From Volvox africanus (lineage: Eukaryota; Chlorophyta; Chlorophyceae; Chlamydomonadales; Volvocaceae): a stretch of 64,000 nt of DNA. The stretch is from the NCBI GenBank assembly GCA_030268105.1, contig BSDZ01000004.1, positions 1,537,001 to 1,601,000 on the forward strand, read 5' to 3'. The translations under genes and the position numbers were made by a program. Positions 34,901 to 47,220 of this stretch are shown here, piece by piece; position 1 is the first letter of the stretch, and every line of letters starts with the position of its first letter. Below the pieces are notes generated by a model. The model ran no database searches, had not been told where the DNA came from, and worked only from the letters and a program-made list of their open reading frames with translations.

Positions 34901-37268
34901 TTTCGGTTTCACCTGCTGCCTTATCCTAACGGTTTTATGGACATCACCCGTGTATGCGGTCAACCACCACCCAACTTCCTTACACTGTTCAACGGTCAAC
35001 GGCTGATACCGCTAAATACGGCAGTTATTCTTCCGGATGAATGAAATGGTGAGGGCGAGGGGGTGCAGCAGGTGAAGTGGACGGGGCGGGGGGGGAGAGG
35101 TTCGTACGTGTGTATGGGTCTGGGCCCATTAGATTGCTGGTGAGGGGGGCCCGGCTGGGGATCTGGATCCCGCATCTACCTGGCAAAGAAGGCTGAGCAT
35201 CAACACCGCAACAAAAGCCGCTCAGCTTCTTCTGTTAGCACAACTTCCGCTGTGCCTCTCTTCCCCTTTTCATTGCCTTTCCTCCCACCCACCCTTTAGC
35301 TGCCTTCTGCCCTCTTTTGAGCTATTTGGAATTACGGGTTTTTCCCGCTCCCGCTCCCGCGCCCTCCTTCCTCCCCCCCCCAACCCAACTCGTTGAACGC
35401 ATATGGAGGACGCAGGATGACATGCTGGGTTTGGTGCAGCAGTCCGCGGCGGCGCAGGCGGAGGCACACAGCACCGTGTGGCGGGCGGCGCAGGCGGACC
35501 GCGACTACGTGAGGGCCAAGACGGCGGCGCTCCGAAGACACGCAGTGGCGGTGGGGGATGCGCTGCGGGCAAGAATAGCGGAGAGCAAGGTGGGCGGGTG
35601 GGGGGGGGGTGAGGAGGCGTGCCGGGGGTCGGGCGGGTGGGGGTTTGGTCGAAAAGGGAGAGTAGGACATATGGGTATGGGTATGTGGCATATGAGTTGT
35701 GTGATTATGATGATGAATCGTCACACAACCACCTTGTACTGCGCCTTTTTGATATTTGGAGGGGGGTCGTGAGAACAACGGTCTTGGTTATCTTCCCACG
35801 TATAGCTGCTATCCAGGACAAAGGTATTTGTGTATATCTACATTCCCACCTTCAAACCCCCTCTTCCTCCCTTTCCATTCGTCGTCCCGCCTTCTTCTCC
35901 CCTCGCTTACACGCACATACACACACGCGCATACACACATGTACGCACACATACACATCCGTACAGGCCAACGCCTCCACCGGGGGCGACAGTGACCTCA
36001 CCCAGTCGCTGTGGAGTGTGGAGAGGCGGGTGGAGGCGGTGGACAGTGTCATCCGATATCTGGATCAGAAAGAGGCCAAGAACGAACTGACGTACGAAGA
36101 GTACGAGGTACGACAGATAACACGTGGCTGATAAACGGTTTTCAGGATTATGTCCCACATTTCAGGACATTTTTCGGCAGTCGGCTTTGCTTTTTATTTC
36201 AAAGAACGACAACAAAGAGCTATATAAATGGGTGGTTATATTTGGTACGGCCGTAACGGCCACGTTCAACACCAACTGCTGCTAACCGCTAACCGTCACA
36301 GATCATCCTAGAGGCGCTGCTGGAGGGCTCCAGTGGCCACGTGCCAGCCGCCACCACTGCCGTACTTCACGAAGAGAAGGGCGGCCTGGACGCCGTCAAG
36401 GTCGCGTACGAACGCCACGCAAGCCAGTCGTACGACCACGTGCTGGCGGCTGGCGGCGAAGGCGCCTCCGCCAGCATTGGCACAGTGACGCGGGTGCAAG
36501 CACGCAAAGAGAGCTCGCGACGGCACTTTGAGGTAGCTAGCCTTGAGCTGTCCAGCTGCCAAGGGTTATAAGTTCCGGAGCTGGCCGAATGTCGTACATA
36601 TGGAAAACATGTTACGAATATGTGTTATGCACAAAAGAGCTGTCGTATGGGACGAGCAACTCCGGGGGAAGGATGGGGTGGGAGGGTGGGGGCGTTGGTT
36701 GTTGCCACGAATGCAAACGGGGGGAGGAGGACAGTTGGGAAGGGGTAGGGGGAAAAGGGGAGGGGGAGGGAGCCTAGGAAGGATTCGTTTAATTCGTCTC
36801 CCCCCCCCCATCCCCTCCACAACCACCACCCCACCCCACACCCCTACTTCACACCCTGCCCAAACCACTAGTCGCAGCTTCATCACAATTACCACCCACC
36901 CACCCACCCACCCACCCCCGCCGCCGCGGCCATAAAGCCGAATGGCCCCTCAATCCATTTCGCAACACATGCACACACACACACACACACACACACACTC
37001 GTTCCCCCTCCACCTTTCCCGCCGGTTCCCGCCCGCCCCTCCCCAGAACCGCTTCATGGACATCTTCCACAAGCACGGCGCCCACCACGGCGCCGCCTTC
37101 TCCGCCAGCCTCAGTGCGGCGCTGCAGTCGCTGCCCGAGCGATGCGTGCGCGACGTCGACGCCTACAGCTGGCTGCGGCTGCTGGGCTGGCTGCTGCTGG
37201 CTGCTCAGTTCGCGGGGGGGTATGCGGCGTTGACCGCCTTTGTGTTGGTCGCCACGAAGGACGACTGA
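31741..37268 (+). CDS. Membrane protein with coiled coil, possibly organelle-targeted; 5' end uncertain
   Basis: Secure exons: 32420-32511, 33837-33905, 34018-34152, 34547-34654, 35416-35589, 35967-36107, 36302-36532, 37047-37268; from 33837 onward all are phase 0, and the chain ends at a TGA. The likely upstream exon is about 31982-32170, with a short exon near 31741-31833. The N-terminal part (RGLVIRSPTGLPRAASALAS) is Arg/Ser/Ala-rich and free of acids, like an organelle presequence. Three hydrophobic segments follow (LGLWLAASSLLTLIG; GFGVTLLGALGLAAAG; FMLVGLGFSVLSTLAL). Then comes a ~250-residue helical, Glu/Arg-rich region (ALTRVRHLEDRIVQM; VERRVEAVDSVIRYLD). A last hydrophobic segment (WLRLLGWLLLAAQFAGG) lies before a short charged tail. 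I do not recognise the family; the layout would suit an organelle inner-membrane scaffold, which is inference. Confidence 0.7.
31856..31905. repeat. (CA)n microsatellite with CATACA interruptions
   Basis: Long CA tract in an intron. Confidence 0.9.
32325..32381. repeat. (CTCCCC)n microsatellite
   Basis: About nine copies just before the polypyrimidine tract and CAG acceptor of exon 32420-32511. Confidence 0.9.
33457..33720 (+). repeat. Dispersed intronic repeat, copy A (264 bp)
   Basis: Nearly identical to 52025-52286; both begin CAAAGTTATTACGCGG. It lies in the intron before exon 33837, immediately upstream of its polypyrimidine tract. Confidence 0.9.
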
Positions 37269-38135
37269 GCGACGAAGCGGAGACACACCGCCAGCCTGAC
37301 GAGCGGTTAAAGGGGTGAGGGTTAAGGAGGTGCCGGGGCAGGGTGGGGTGGGGTGGGGTGGATTTGTGGTGCTGGGTGCCACGAAAGATCCCGTGGGCAG
37401 TCGGTGTGTTTCGCCCGGCCCACCCCCACCTTTTCCGGTGGGGAGAGACCGGGGGACGGTGATGTGTCGGAGGCGTACAGGGCCCTCTCCCCCTGCATCC
37501 AGGGAGGGCATCTGCTCGGGGAGATGTTTGGGCCTGATTTATGTGGGTGCCTCAGATGCACGACGGAAGCTCTGCCGTACCATCACGTACTATGTCGTAC
37601 AGGTACGTACCATGCCAGTAAAAGGTTAGCCTCCCGTTTTGCGCTGATTGTCCATTGGAGTGGGAGTTGGAAGGTGGCGGTCCACCGGCGGTACGACCGA
37701 TGACGTGGGGGCTTGCTGGCAGCAGCTGTCTCGCCTAACAACGCGTATGCGGGAATGGAAAGGGTTGATGGGGTCGGTCGTGATCCGTTGTTTCAGTTGT
37801 CTGGGTGACCCTGAGGGGGACCTTGACCGTGCGCAGCGCGGAGGGCAACTACGCAGCTTTTCGATGCCATCCAACCAAGCAGGCCGCCGGGGAGGGTCAC
37901 GAAATTTCCTTTTTACATGTGTGTGTGTGTGTATATACGAGTGTGTTCCGAGTGTGTATGTGTCATGCCGTATTACCCGGGTGTGTATGTGTCATGTCGT
38001 ATTACCTGGGTGTGTATGTGTGTACGGGTGTGTACGGAGGTATGTTTCGATAATGTTGATTTGGTTAAATTGCGTTGCTTACTTTTCGAATTAGGCTTAA
38101 GGGGGGGGAGAAAAAGAAATCAATATTGAAACGAA

Positions 38136-38140
38136 TGTAA
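38136..38140 (+). terminator. TGTAA poly(A) signal candidate for the gene ending at 37268
   Basis: The first TGTAA I noted downstream, about 870 nt after the stop. Confidence 0.4.
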
Positions 38141-39735
38141 AGAAGTTATCGGTTGTTTGTATCGGTGTCATAAGATCAAGGATAAAGCTGTCAACCTAAG
38201 AAGTGCATTAAGCCCACTAAACCTCTCCTAGTCTGTGTGCCTATTTCCTTGTGCCTAAATGCTGGTCAAGGGGTAAGGTGTTGTACGCAGAAATGTACGC
38301 GCGAGCCGTCCAAATTCCAGCCCCGCCGTTTCGGAAACGAAGGAAGGAAGGCAACGAGTTATCAAGTTCTGCAAGTCTGTGCAAAGAAAGCTGGCAATCG
38401 AACGACTTCCTAACTTCAGTTACTTCATCATGCAGCATTTGAAACTCATGAACGGCAGCGCCACAGGAGCGGCAGCCACCTTCTTCCAAGCGCGCTACCT
38501 CGCAAGAATTTACGAGCTTTTATGATCTTAACATTACTAATATCATCATCAGTATCCCAATTAAAGTTATCAACCTAGGCATAGGGGTTGAAGGCTGCGT
38601 GTGTACGAATCCAGAGGAAATTTTTTTGGATAGTAGATTATAGGATAGTCAACCCCGACAAAAAGGATTTTTCTGAAATAAACTTAAAAATATTTAATAC
38701 AAGATCTGGTGAAAAACTGAAATTACTTGCTGGACCTACGCGGACAGGCTTGGCCCTACAACGCCCATGCATGGCGCATTCATTAATCGCACAACAGTGC
38801 GGATTTGCAACGGCAACAAAATTGTATTAGATTATTTGACATAATATAAGCTTATCAAATCGCCGTTCCGGTCGTTATTTAGAAGCCCTGAGTGGCTGTA
38901 ACGGGGTGGAACCAGCAGAGCTCCTACCTCATCGAACGGCCGATGCCAGCCGTGACGCACTAGCTATCGCTGGCCGGGCTAGACGGACCCATTTGGGGCC
39001 CCGAATTTGAACCCTATTGAGTTGGTGTTCCGAAGGCCACTTCACTTATGTAATTAACAATATATTCAAAATATATGTTTTATTTTATTAATCTATCTCA
39101 ATAATTATTTCAGATATCGGGAACCAGGTTACAAGACCAGGTTCCAACGGTTAATCGTCGTGATATAGCAGGATAGTCATCAGACATCAGAAAAAACACA
39201 GTTGCAGTTTTGGGAAGGGCATATTTTCTGCGACATCTGTAATAAAAAATTATCTATCACCATCTGCGCGAAATCGCGTTCCCTGAACTTGTCGAATTCA
39301 CACAGTTCGTGAGTGGGTCAAAGTAGCCATTACGTTTTTCATTCTATTTTCATACAAAATTAAATTAAATAAATTCTTATTCTTTTTCATATTTATGGTA
39401 GGCATTCCTCAAGCCATTATAGAAGCCGTGTACATGTGCCTTTGTGCAGTACATAATGTAGGAAGTTGATCACGGCGTGTGTCGTGCGCTGGTGACTCGT
39501 GTGAAGTCTGAGCCTCTAACTGACTCACGCGAGTCCACATCCATACATACACACATACAGACTCAGAGAAGAAGAGAAAGAGAGAGGGATACAAAGGTAT
39601 AGGACGGAAGCTTTCAAGTCTCGTCAGCTGCCCGTTCCGCCCTTCAGAACTTCAGCGCTTCAGCATCTGCGCCGTCGTACCGTTAAAAACTCGTCACGGA
39701 GTCTATTTCATTCCATCTCCTCTCCCAGCCCAGTC
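38141..39735. other. AT-rich intergenic region
   Basis: Base composition falls well below the surroundings between about 38,500 and 39,420. An 80-codon frame at 38588-38830 is not recognisable. No clear mobile-element ends are seen. The last ~130 bp before 39736 return to normal composition and probably hold the promoter and 5' UTR of the secreted protein gene. Confidence 0.4.
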
Positions 39736-42700
39736 ATGCGGCTTGCCATACCCTCTGGGCCGCAATCCAACATGACGATTCGGAAGTTGGGAATGCTCCT
39801 CCTCGCCATCGCGTCATGGGTTGCAGCAACAACAAATGGTAAGGTGTGGAAGGAGGTACGTTATGGTGCATTTTACGACACGCGCCTCGCTCGTCCTTCG
39901 TCCCGGAACGAGCGACGGCCAGTGGGATAGGCAGATAGAGGGACGTCTCCAGGGAGGGTGCCGACCCACTAGCAGTTTACTAGGACGATGAGGACGACGA
40001 ACATCAACACCGCAAGGAGGGGCTTTACTTGCCGTCTGTACTTGCCGTCTACCTGCTCGCGGTAAATTAAGGAAGACGATAAATGGGATGGCATACGACA
40101 ACGCGAAAGTATAGCGTGGATGTGCGTGGATGTGTATGCACATACAGCTGGACAGTCGCCTGTGACTTTTTTCTTTTTACATTGTTACAATTGATTGTCG
40201 TTGTCGTTCTTGACCTCGGTGGTTGAAACTCTCATGCTGGCGGTTACAGTTGATCGATAAGGACTAACTGACAACTGTCTGTAAGATCGTAATCTCTGTT
40301 GTAAGGTCGTTGCTTGGGTTAGTACACCATCCGTAGCCCGACATTCCCCTCCCCCACCTCCCCCATCCGCATTCCCTCTTAACCCGGCAGAAGCGGCGGC
40401 GGCTAGGTCCCCCGAAAAAGTGCTGCTGTCCTGGACCCCATACGCCCCCAATGGCCTCAGCCTACGACCCACCGACCCACCGAATGCCAGCTCACTGCTC
40501 AGCTGGTGGCGGGGCTTCAACACCGCCCTTATAGAGGAATCTCGCTCCGGAATCACCTTTACCCAAGATCCGTTCACGTGAGTGTGGCCTGCCTGCTGGT
40601 GCTCGTGCTTGGTCATACGGAAGAACGAACTGTTGCTGACCATTCATTCACTCGGTGCTAATGTGCGCAGTGCACCTGGCCCCACATCCATTGCATGTAT
40701 CCAGTTCCGAATCTACGTATTACCTAAGCCTAGAGTATGCCGGGAGCTGCCTTGTGTCGTACAACTACAACTACCAGGGAACCGAATCTCGTGACTCGTT
40801 GCCAAGCATAAGCCCTCCCGCCTTTCGGTAGAAATTTTATACTGCCCAAATATCCGAAATAAAATAATATTTTTTGTTTATTGAATTTAGAGTGGACCAT
40901 TGCCTCTTGCGGCACACCCCCTGTGCAGTGTCTCAACCCCAGCTACACCCGCCACCACCACCTCGGCCCCCGCAACCCTAGACCACGTCAAGCACCTGGC
41001 CTTCGCCGGACCCGTCAACGTTAGCGCGACCGGCCGCAAGCTGTCGTACGCCATACGCATGACTGCCCAGGTGAGAACGCCGGGCCCTGCATTGGGGACA
41101 AGGGGAGGTCGAGACGGTAGGATATCATAAACGTCTGATGCCGTTATGGTGTTCTTTCCGTTAGTATAGTTAGTAAGTTAATGCTTCTGTTACTGCTGGG
41201 CGCGTGTGTGTGTCAGTCAGATGGAAGCTCTCTTCAGCTTTAGCTTTTCGGCCCTCAATATGCCGTACGTATACTGCCAACGTTATCGTACCCGAGATTG
41301 CCTGGCCAAAAGCCAGAAGAAGTCACCGGTTACGAATGTCGCATGACCTCGATAACTGTCAGCTACCAACTTCCAACTGTCAACTGTCAACAATCGTATG
41401 CCTATTTGCACGACACTACGGCTAAAGTGCGTAAGAAGCCAAGAATGACTTCCACCCCCACCACCTCCCCACCCCCGCCCCCGCCCCCACCAGCGGTAAT
41501 GTAATGGAATGGAATGGAATGGAATGGAATGGAATGGAATGGAATAACAGACATTGTATTAATACCTGATGACGTTCGGCCGCGCAGATGACAATTCCCA
41601 GCGAATTGCCGTACAAGGTCCTCAACCCGTTAGACGATTTTCGGCTGGCTTCATGCGCCGTGGTGAGTGAATGGCTCCAGGGTGGGTTCTTGAAAAGCCC
41701 CCAATAGGCATCTTACACGTCATGTGTCATGGTTTTCTTGTCATCCTCTCGGCAGCGGCAGCCATCCGACCTGGAGGGGGGGCTCGGTGGCGGGTTTGGT
41801 CCGCTCACCCCCACACTGCCGCCACTGTCCCTGTACTGGACACGCCCCTTCCACCACTGCACCGTTAGTTGACCCCCTCCCCCCCTCCGCCTGGCCCCCG
41901 TCGTCTTCTCGCCCCTTCCACCTCCACTGCTCTGTCAATATTCCGGTCACCAGGTCATGGCTGATTTTGTGACCATGATGGTGGCAGACATGTTCCTGAC
42001 GAACACCGGCATGTACGTGTGATATCACGGTGTACGGTACGATGTTACGACAGCATCCTGGTTGCCGTATTGGATCCGCAAATGGAGCATACACCCTGGC
42101 CTTATGCTGTTTGTGTTGTGTGACCGGGTCAGGCCTCTAGTCCAGGCCCTCACTAAGCAGTTCTCAACCGGGCTTGCGGGTGGTGGCGCAGGAGGGGATG
42201 AATTGTGAGAAATGTCCCCGAAGGGGGGGGGGAGAGGAGTAGCTCGGGTTCATGACACGTTTTTGGACGCCGCGTCGGGGTGCAGCTCTTATCCTGCAGG
42301 CAGAGAGGCACTACCTGCTCTGGGTGCCCGTCTCTGTCCCGTCCTCCTCCCTGACCCCCATCCCAGTACACACCACCACGAGGGAAGAGGAATCCATGGA
42401 TAGCGTTTTTCTTCTCGGAGAATCCTCACACCTCGCACCTCGCACCTCACACCTCGCACCTCGCACCTCGTTAGAAAGCGTTGCGCCTTGCACTCCCTGC
42501 AGTTGGGCCCTTTATGAGCGGCTGCCGTTCGCACGTACAGACACGTACGACTACGCAGCCTTTATTTACACACGTCGAATCGCCACCCGAGTCAATAGCT
42601 GGCAGGTGCATGACCTCCAGGTGGGACCCGACCTGATCCTGGCCCGACCCATGGGTCACTCCGTAATGCCACATTTGGGTACAGCCGGTCCGTTGGACAC

Positions 42701-43834
42701 ATACGGGGTTTCAGTAATTGTGATTGCAGAGGGAGATAGGTAACTCAGAAGGAGACCTAAAGGAAGGCAGATACGGAGAGGGAAGCTGGAAGGAGCCTTA
42801 AGTGGGCGTTCGGTTAAATGTGGCCTTTCTAACGTACGACATTTTGTACGACAGATCCAGAAGGAGGAAGCCCATGCGCACGTGCTGCCTCCTTCAAGTT
42901 TGGGGTTGGAATGGAGCTTTGGTCCCCGCTGCTGAATTCTGCGAATAGGAATATGGTGAATGTGGGATGATGTGACAGATCTGCGCACAGACATCTTTAA
43001 CATCATCAAGGCGGCTACCAGCGCCGCTACGAAGCCCACCTTGAACCAAGCAATCAACAAATCAACAAATCAGGGAGGGACCCGCCATCTCATCGCCCCT
43101 TTTGTCCTCCTGCACTCCCAACTCCCGCGTGCAGATCTCGTACAACCCAACCAGCAACACGCTGGAGTGGTGGGTCGATGGCAAGCTGAAGCACTCGGTG
43201 AGGGAAGGTTGGGTGGGCGCGGTACGGCGGGATTGCGGCGGCGACAGGTGGCGGCTTACCAGGTAGCGGCTCTAAGCCTTTGCCATACGGCTCCCGTACG
43301 GCTCCCGTGTACAGGTGGACTAATAATGCCGCACTGGTAATGTGATATTGCTGCGTAACTTAGCTGAGCCCGGCAACCGAACGGCCCGTCGTCCCGGCTG
43401 GGTGTCACACGGATGGTCTGTGTTTCGCCCGTGACATTTCCCTGGCCCCTGTCACCCGTAACCCGTAACCCGTAACCCCTATCTGAACCTCAACCCGTAA
43501 ACCCTAAAACCCAATACCTCAAAACCCTGAACCCTGAAAATGCCTACTCCCCTTCCTCTAGTTGTTCTGTTAGTGTTAGGGTCTGACCGATGGGTCAGCT
43601 ACGGCGATTTGGGGGAGTCCATGATAAGATTGATATGCGCTGCCACGGCCCCCGCAGGTCAGCCGCCTGGGTATGAGGCCCAGCGGAATGCGGGCCTTAT
43701 TCGACCTGGGGGGCGCTGAGGAGGTGGTCACACCGGCGTCGTTTTCATTGGGTGCGTATGATGGTTGTGTGTGTATTATAATCAAATGTGCAGTACAACG
43801 CAGCACTGTACGACTAGCACTATGTATATGTGTG

Positions 43835-43869
<35 letters not shown>

Positions 43870-44506
43870 AAATATGCATCGCTTTTGTTTTGCGCCTGCA
43901 TTCCTGCACTACCGTCACAGCGTTGCCTCAGAATTCCCAGCCCATCATCACCACCGCCATTTTCACTGTGTTGAAGTCTGCACTTTTTTGTTCCTCCCGG
44001 CGAAGGGGGGGGGGGGAAGCGAAACGCCTGGGGCCAGGTATCCCCTTTCCTTTCGACAAATTGCACTAACTGGTGAATACATCACCGCCCGAGCCCTTTC
44101 CTGACGCGTACTCCGACCTCACGCGTGTGGCAGCAGAACCAGCCCGCTTTGAACCACCTCCCAATCACCCGCACCGGCTTAACTCTCCTTTCCCTCCCCC
44201 TGCCGTCTTCGCATTTTCCTCCTTTTTTACTTCCCGCCCTTCCATGTCCTCTTAGGCTTCGGCTGTTTCTCGATTCTCGATGGGGCTGACCCCAATGCCC
44301 GGGCCTTCACGCCGTTGGCCACCACCGGCCTCCTCGACCTGAACCCCACCGCGGCAACCGGCTCGGCTCGTGAGGTGTACGCCCTGCCCCGCACCTGGCA
44401 AGTGGACACGCGCTCCAACGCCACTGCCGCCCAAGACCTGTCATGGAGGCTGTTCGGCCAGGGCACCTCGTTGACGGTATCAGCATTCAAGGTGTCGTAC
44501 AAGTAA
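39736..44506 (+). CDS. Secreted protein of a mostly bacterial beta-sandwich-like family, about 530 aa, 12 exons
   Basis: Exons: 39736-39838, 40391-40577, 40929-41070, 41588-41662, 41756-41863, 41954-42012, 42133-42179, 42286-42678, 42979-43049, 43135-43197, 43658-43751, 44256-44506. Phases match, giving 1593 nt, if the intron after 43049 uses a GC donor. The second Met starts a clean signal peptide (MTIRKLGMLLLAIASWVAA). Later blocks are LDHVKHLAFAGPVNV, DDFRLASCAV, YERLPFARTDTYDYAAFIY, LEWWVDGKLKHS, GFGCFSILDGADP and LFGQGTSLTV. From memory these resemble a family common in actinobacteria (I believe Pfam DUF6081; this needs a search). Function is unknown; the blocks suggest a lectin- or glucanase-like sandwich. 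There may be an intron around 42425-42500, where the frame runs through a CACCTCG repeat. Confidence 0.72.
41506..41545. repeat. (GGAAT)8 pentanucleotide repeat
   Basis: Eight perfect copies in the intron between 41070 and 41588. Confidence 0.95.
42424..42470. repeat. CACCTCG-type 7-bp tandem repeat
   Basis: About six imperfect copies. They stay in frame with the secreted protein's exon and would encode a HLAPRTS-type repeat if not spliced out. Confidence 0.8.
43454..43540. repeat. Telomere-like degenerate repeat (CCCGTAA / CCCTAAAA / CCCTGAA)
   Basis: A string of C3-rich units including one perfect CCCTAAAAC. CCCTAAAA is the complement of the chlamydomonad telomere unit TTTTAGGG. It lies in an intron of the secreted protein gene. 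Confidence 0.6.
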
Positions 44507-44828
44507 AACCCATGATGATTCGCATGCCGTACACTATGACCTTGAATTAGGAATTCGAATTTTGAGGCCAAACTTCACATTTAGTGATGATAGTGATGCT
44601 GTTGTTGTTGTTGTACGGATATGATGTGGTGAAATATATTGTGTTGGTGTTTTTTTCCAAGACGTGGCTCGTGGCGGACTCCAAGTTGTGTAGTTGTGAT
44701 TCGCATATATGGAATGGGTTTTGGCAATTCCTTCCCACCGCTCCTAATGTAATATGATGATGGAATATCCGGCCGAGCCGCCGCCGAGAAAAGGAGCTGG
44801 GGAGATGTCGTGCTGTGAATAACCTACA

Positions 44829-44833
44829 TGTAA
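44829..44833 (+). terminator. TGTAA poly(A) signal of the secreted protein gene
   Basis: About 320 nt after the stop codon. Confidence 0.55.
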
Positions 44834-47220
44834 TAATTATTACGACATTTGGCTGATTCGGACTGAGTGCGTACCCCCCCCCCCCGAGTAGATACCCCCC
44901 AATAAGCAAGGGAGTGTGGTCACATCGTTATTTGGGTGGGCTGGTGGTGCTCGATGCAGCTGTACAGTAGCAAATGTATGTATACGAAGCATGTAAGGCC
45001 CCTTGCAAGCCCTCGTCCTATAAGGCCCTCCCATCATATAAATGTCGTTCATCGTTAGATGCAACCGTCGTTATCTCCAACTCTCGGATGGAGATCTCTG
45101 GGGTACGCTTCCGCCTTCCACCTCTGCAGTCTTCGGTGGTCGGTGGCTCCTCCTCCTCCTCCTCCTTGGGGGTGTTTCAACTGTACGAGCGGTCATTAGA
45201 ATTCGTACAAAGGATCGGTACGAATGGTTGCCGTCGGAATCCGGCAGAGAGCAGTACCCGGCCTCCTTTCCCCCCAGAGTGTGTGGGAGAGACGCTGCAA
45301 TACCCGTGCGGGTGGGGGATGACGCGGCGAGCGCGTTTTTCTGACGATACCTCTCCCAGACCTCATCCCCATAGACTGCAGTCGCCAGGACGGGGCCCTC
45401 AACCGTCTCCCCTGGCATATCCTATACTATATTCCTTATATTACAAAAAAACGCACACCGACAGAACGGGGTTGTCAGCCGGTGACCATCCCTGCAACAA
45501 AAAAACACACCGGGTCGGGAGACAGGATATGGCTGGGGGGGGGTGATTCATCATGCGGCTGCAGGGGCTGCAGGGGCTGCCGCCGCAAGACCTTTTCATG
45601 TCGTGCTTGAGCTCGCGCCTCATCAGCTGATACCCCTTCAGCTTCCCTGCAATGAAGATTCTTAGATTGTGCGACAGCGGGGCCATCCACACATCGTGCT
45701 TTCTCACGTACCAAAACAAGGTGCACAAAAAAGAGCACGTAAGCGGCCTCAGAAGAAGATTGGAATGCAGAGACTGAATCATGGCATTACCTGTGACATT
45801 ATCGCATTACGTCATTCGCCCTCTGATCCGCGGGAACACCGAAAAGGCGGGTGGCGGGAGGGCTGGATAATCAGGGACCCCAGGGCTAGCAAACAGATGG
45901 CAAAGTCGATCGGGGTATTTTACGGCGCGGGGATAGGCGCGCTACTGGTGCTGTGTTGATCCGGAGTAGTAAATCGAAAACAGGAAATTATCGGAAGCGA
46001 TGCTGTCAAGGAGGCAGCGGGGTTTTCGCTCCGGTCTCGGCAGTTCCATTCGGTCTAGGCAGGTCTCCAAGGGCCTCCCGGGCTGACTACGAAGATGCTC
46101 GTCCACTAGCATCTTAGGGTGCAAACACTCTGAAATATTCAACAGAATCTTTTTTGTGTAATCCAAGTCACGGTGATGTGGTACGTGTAATCATGTGATG
46201 ACTTATATAAAGCAGTTGACGTTGAAGGCCTGAGCCAGTGCGCAGCAACAGACCTCAACCTACAACCCAAATCAGGAAACGAATCTTCGGCTATAATTAT
46301 AAAAAATTCATTCGTGGCTTCGTAGGAAGAATAGTAGGAAAATGGTTTGGTCCCGCGGGTCTACCAAGGCACCTATCATCCGTCAATTGAAAGATGGATT
46401 TTCCATGTGAAATTCAATTAAGACTTATAGAATCACTAAAGATAATTGCGTGATGTACTGCGTATGTGGAGGGCTTGGGGCTGCATTTGCGTTGCACACA
46501 GTTAAGGCGTCTTGCCAATCCTGTTATCGACGCTGTCAAACACAAAATAAATTTACATTTGATAGCATCAATTTCTTATCAGAACATAGAATTACGTTTA
46601 ATTCTGGGAGCTGTCAACTTTTCGCATCGGGTAGGGTTAATCCTGTACCTGCACGACAAGAAAACTGCGTATTCGGGCATGGCCTCTTAATTACATGGAC
46701 AATAGCAGAACTTAAGTCAAGCTGGAATATTTCACTTCGTGCAACACCGTGATATCTACCATTTCCAGCTCAGCTATCGTTTGATATATGCACTCCACAT
46801 CCTGAGCACTTGCAGTAGTGACTATTGTATATATATCTGTAAGCTACATTTCATAGAAGACAATTTCAGTCAAGAAATCAGAATGCTTTCAAGCGGCCCT
46901 GGCCTTACAATCGGTCCAGCTCGACGACAGCGTCTGGGTCCTTGCCATGGAAATCCGGGATACACGAAGACACCAATTGGACATTGGCTGAGTTCGGTAG
47001 CTGGATCATGGATGCGCGACCGAAGGTGCGCACAATTGCTCTTTTTCGCGGGCGGTTGTTAGGTGGTCATGGTCTCGACGCCGTTGTTGCTGTATAGAGG
47101 CTTCCTGGGGCTATTCAAGATTCCTATAGCACCGAATTTTATAAACTGCTCCGGCTTGGCGCTGGGGCGTGTTCAGTCACACGGCCATGGATAACGCCCG
47201 CGCAGGCACCCATTTTACAG
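44834..47220. other. Spacer and probable 5' region of the isoamylase gene
   Basis: The isoamylase transit-peptide exon(s) should lie here but could not be placed. An ATG-initiated frame at about 47068 has a transit-peptide-like start (MVSTPLLLYRGFLGLF) but no suitable donor. Coding-like frames also occur on the minus strand at 45441-45782 and 45942-46166 (see separate entry). Much of 46150-46900 is AT-rich. Confidence 0.35.
45441..46166 (-). CDS. Possible minus-strand coding fragments, unresolved
   Basis: Two minus-strand frames read more like protein than background. At 45942-46166 is a ~74-codon frame containing LHPKMLVDEHLRSQPG and MELPRPERKPRC. At 45441-45782 is a frame containing VWMAPLSHNLRIFIAGKLKG. 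I could not join them by splicing, and a plus-strand reading with a GTAAGC donor at 45739 competes for the second. No family is recognised. Confidence 0.25.

Noticed and set aside
40669..40795. Extra exon of the secreted protein gene with Tyr-rich frame
   Set aside because: Although open, splicing 40577 directly to 40929 is in phase and joins family-like blocks; including this segment leads to stops.
41280..41428. Exon ending in a GTGCGT donor in the secreted protein gene
   Set aside because: The 41070-to-41588 splice is in phase and matches the expected block order, so this lies in an intron.
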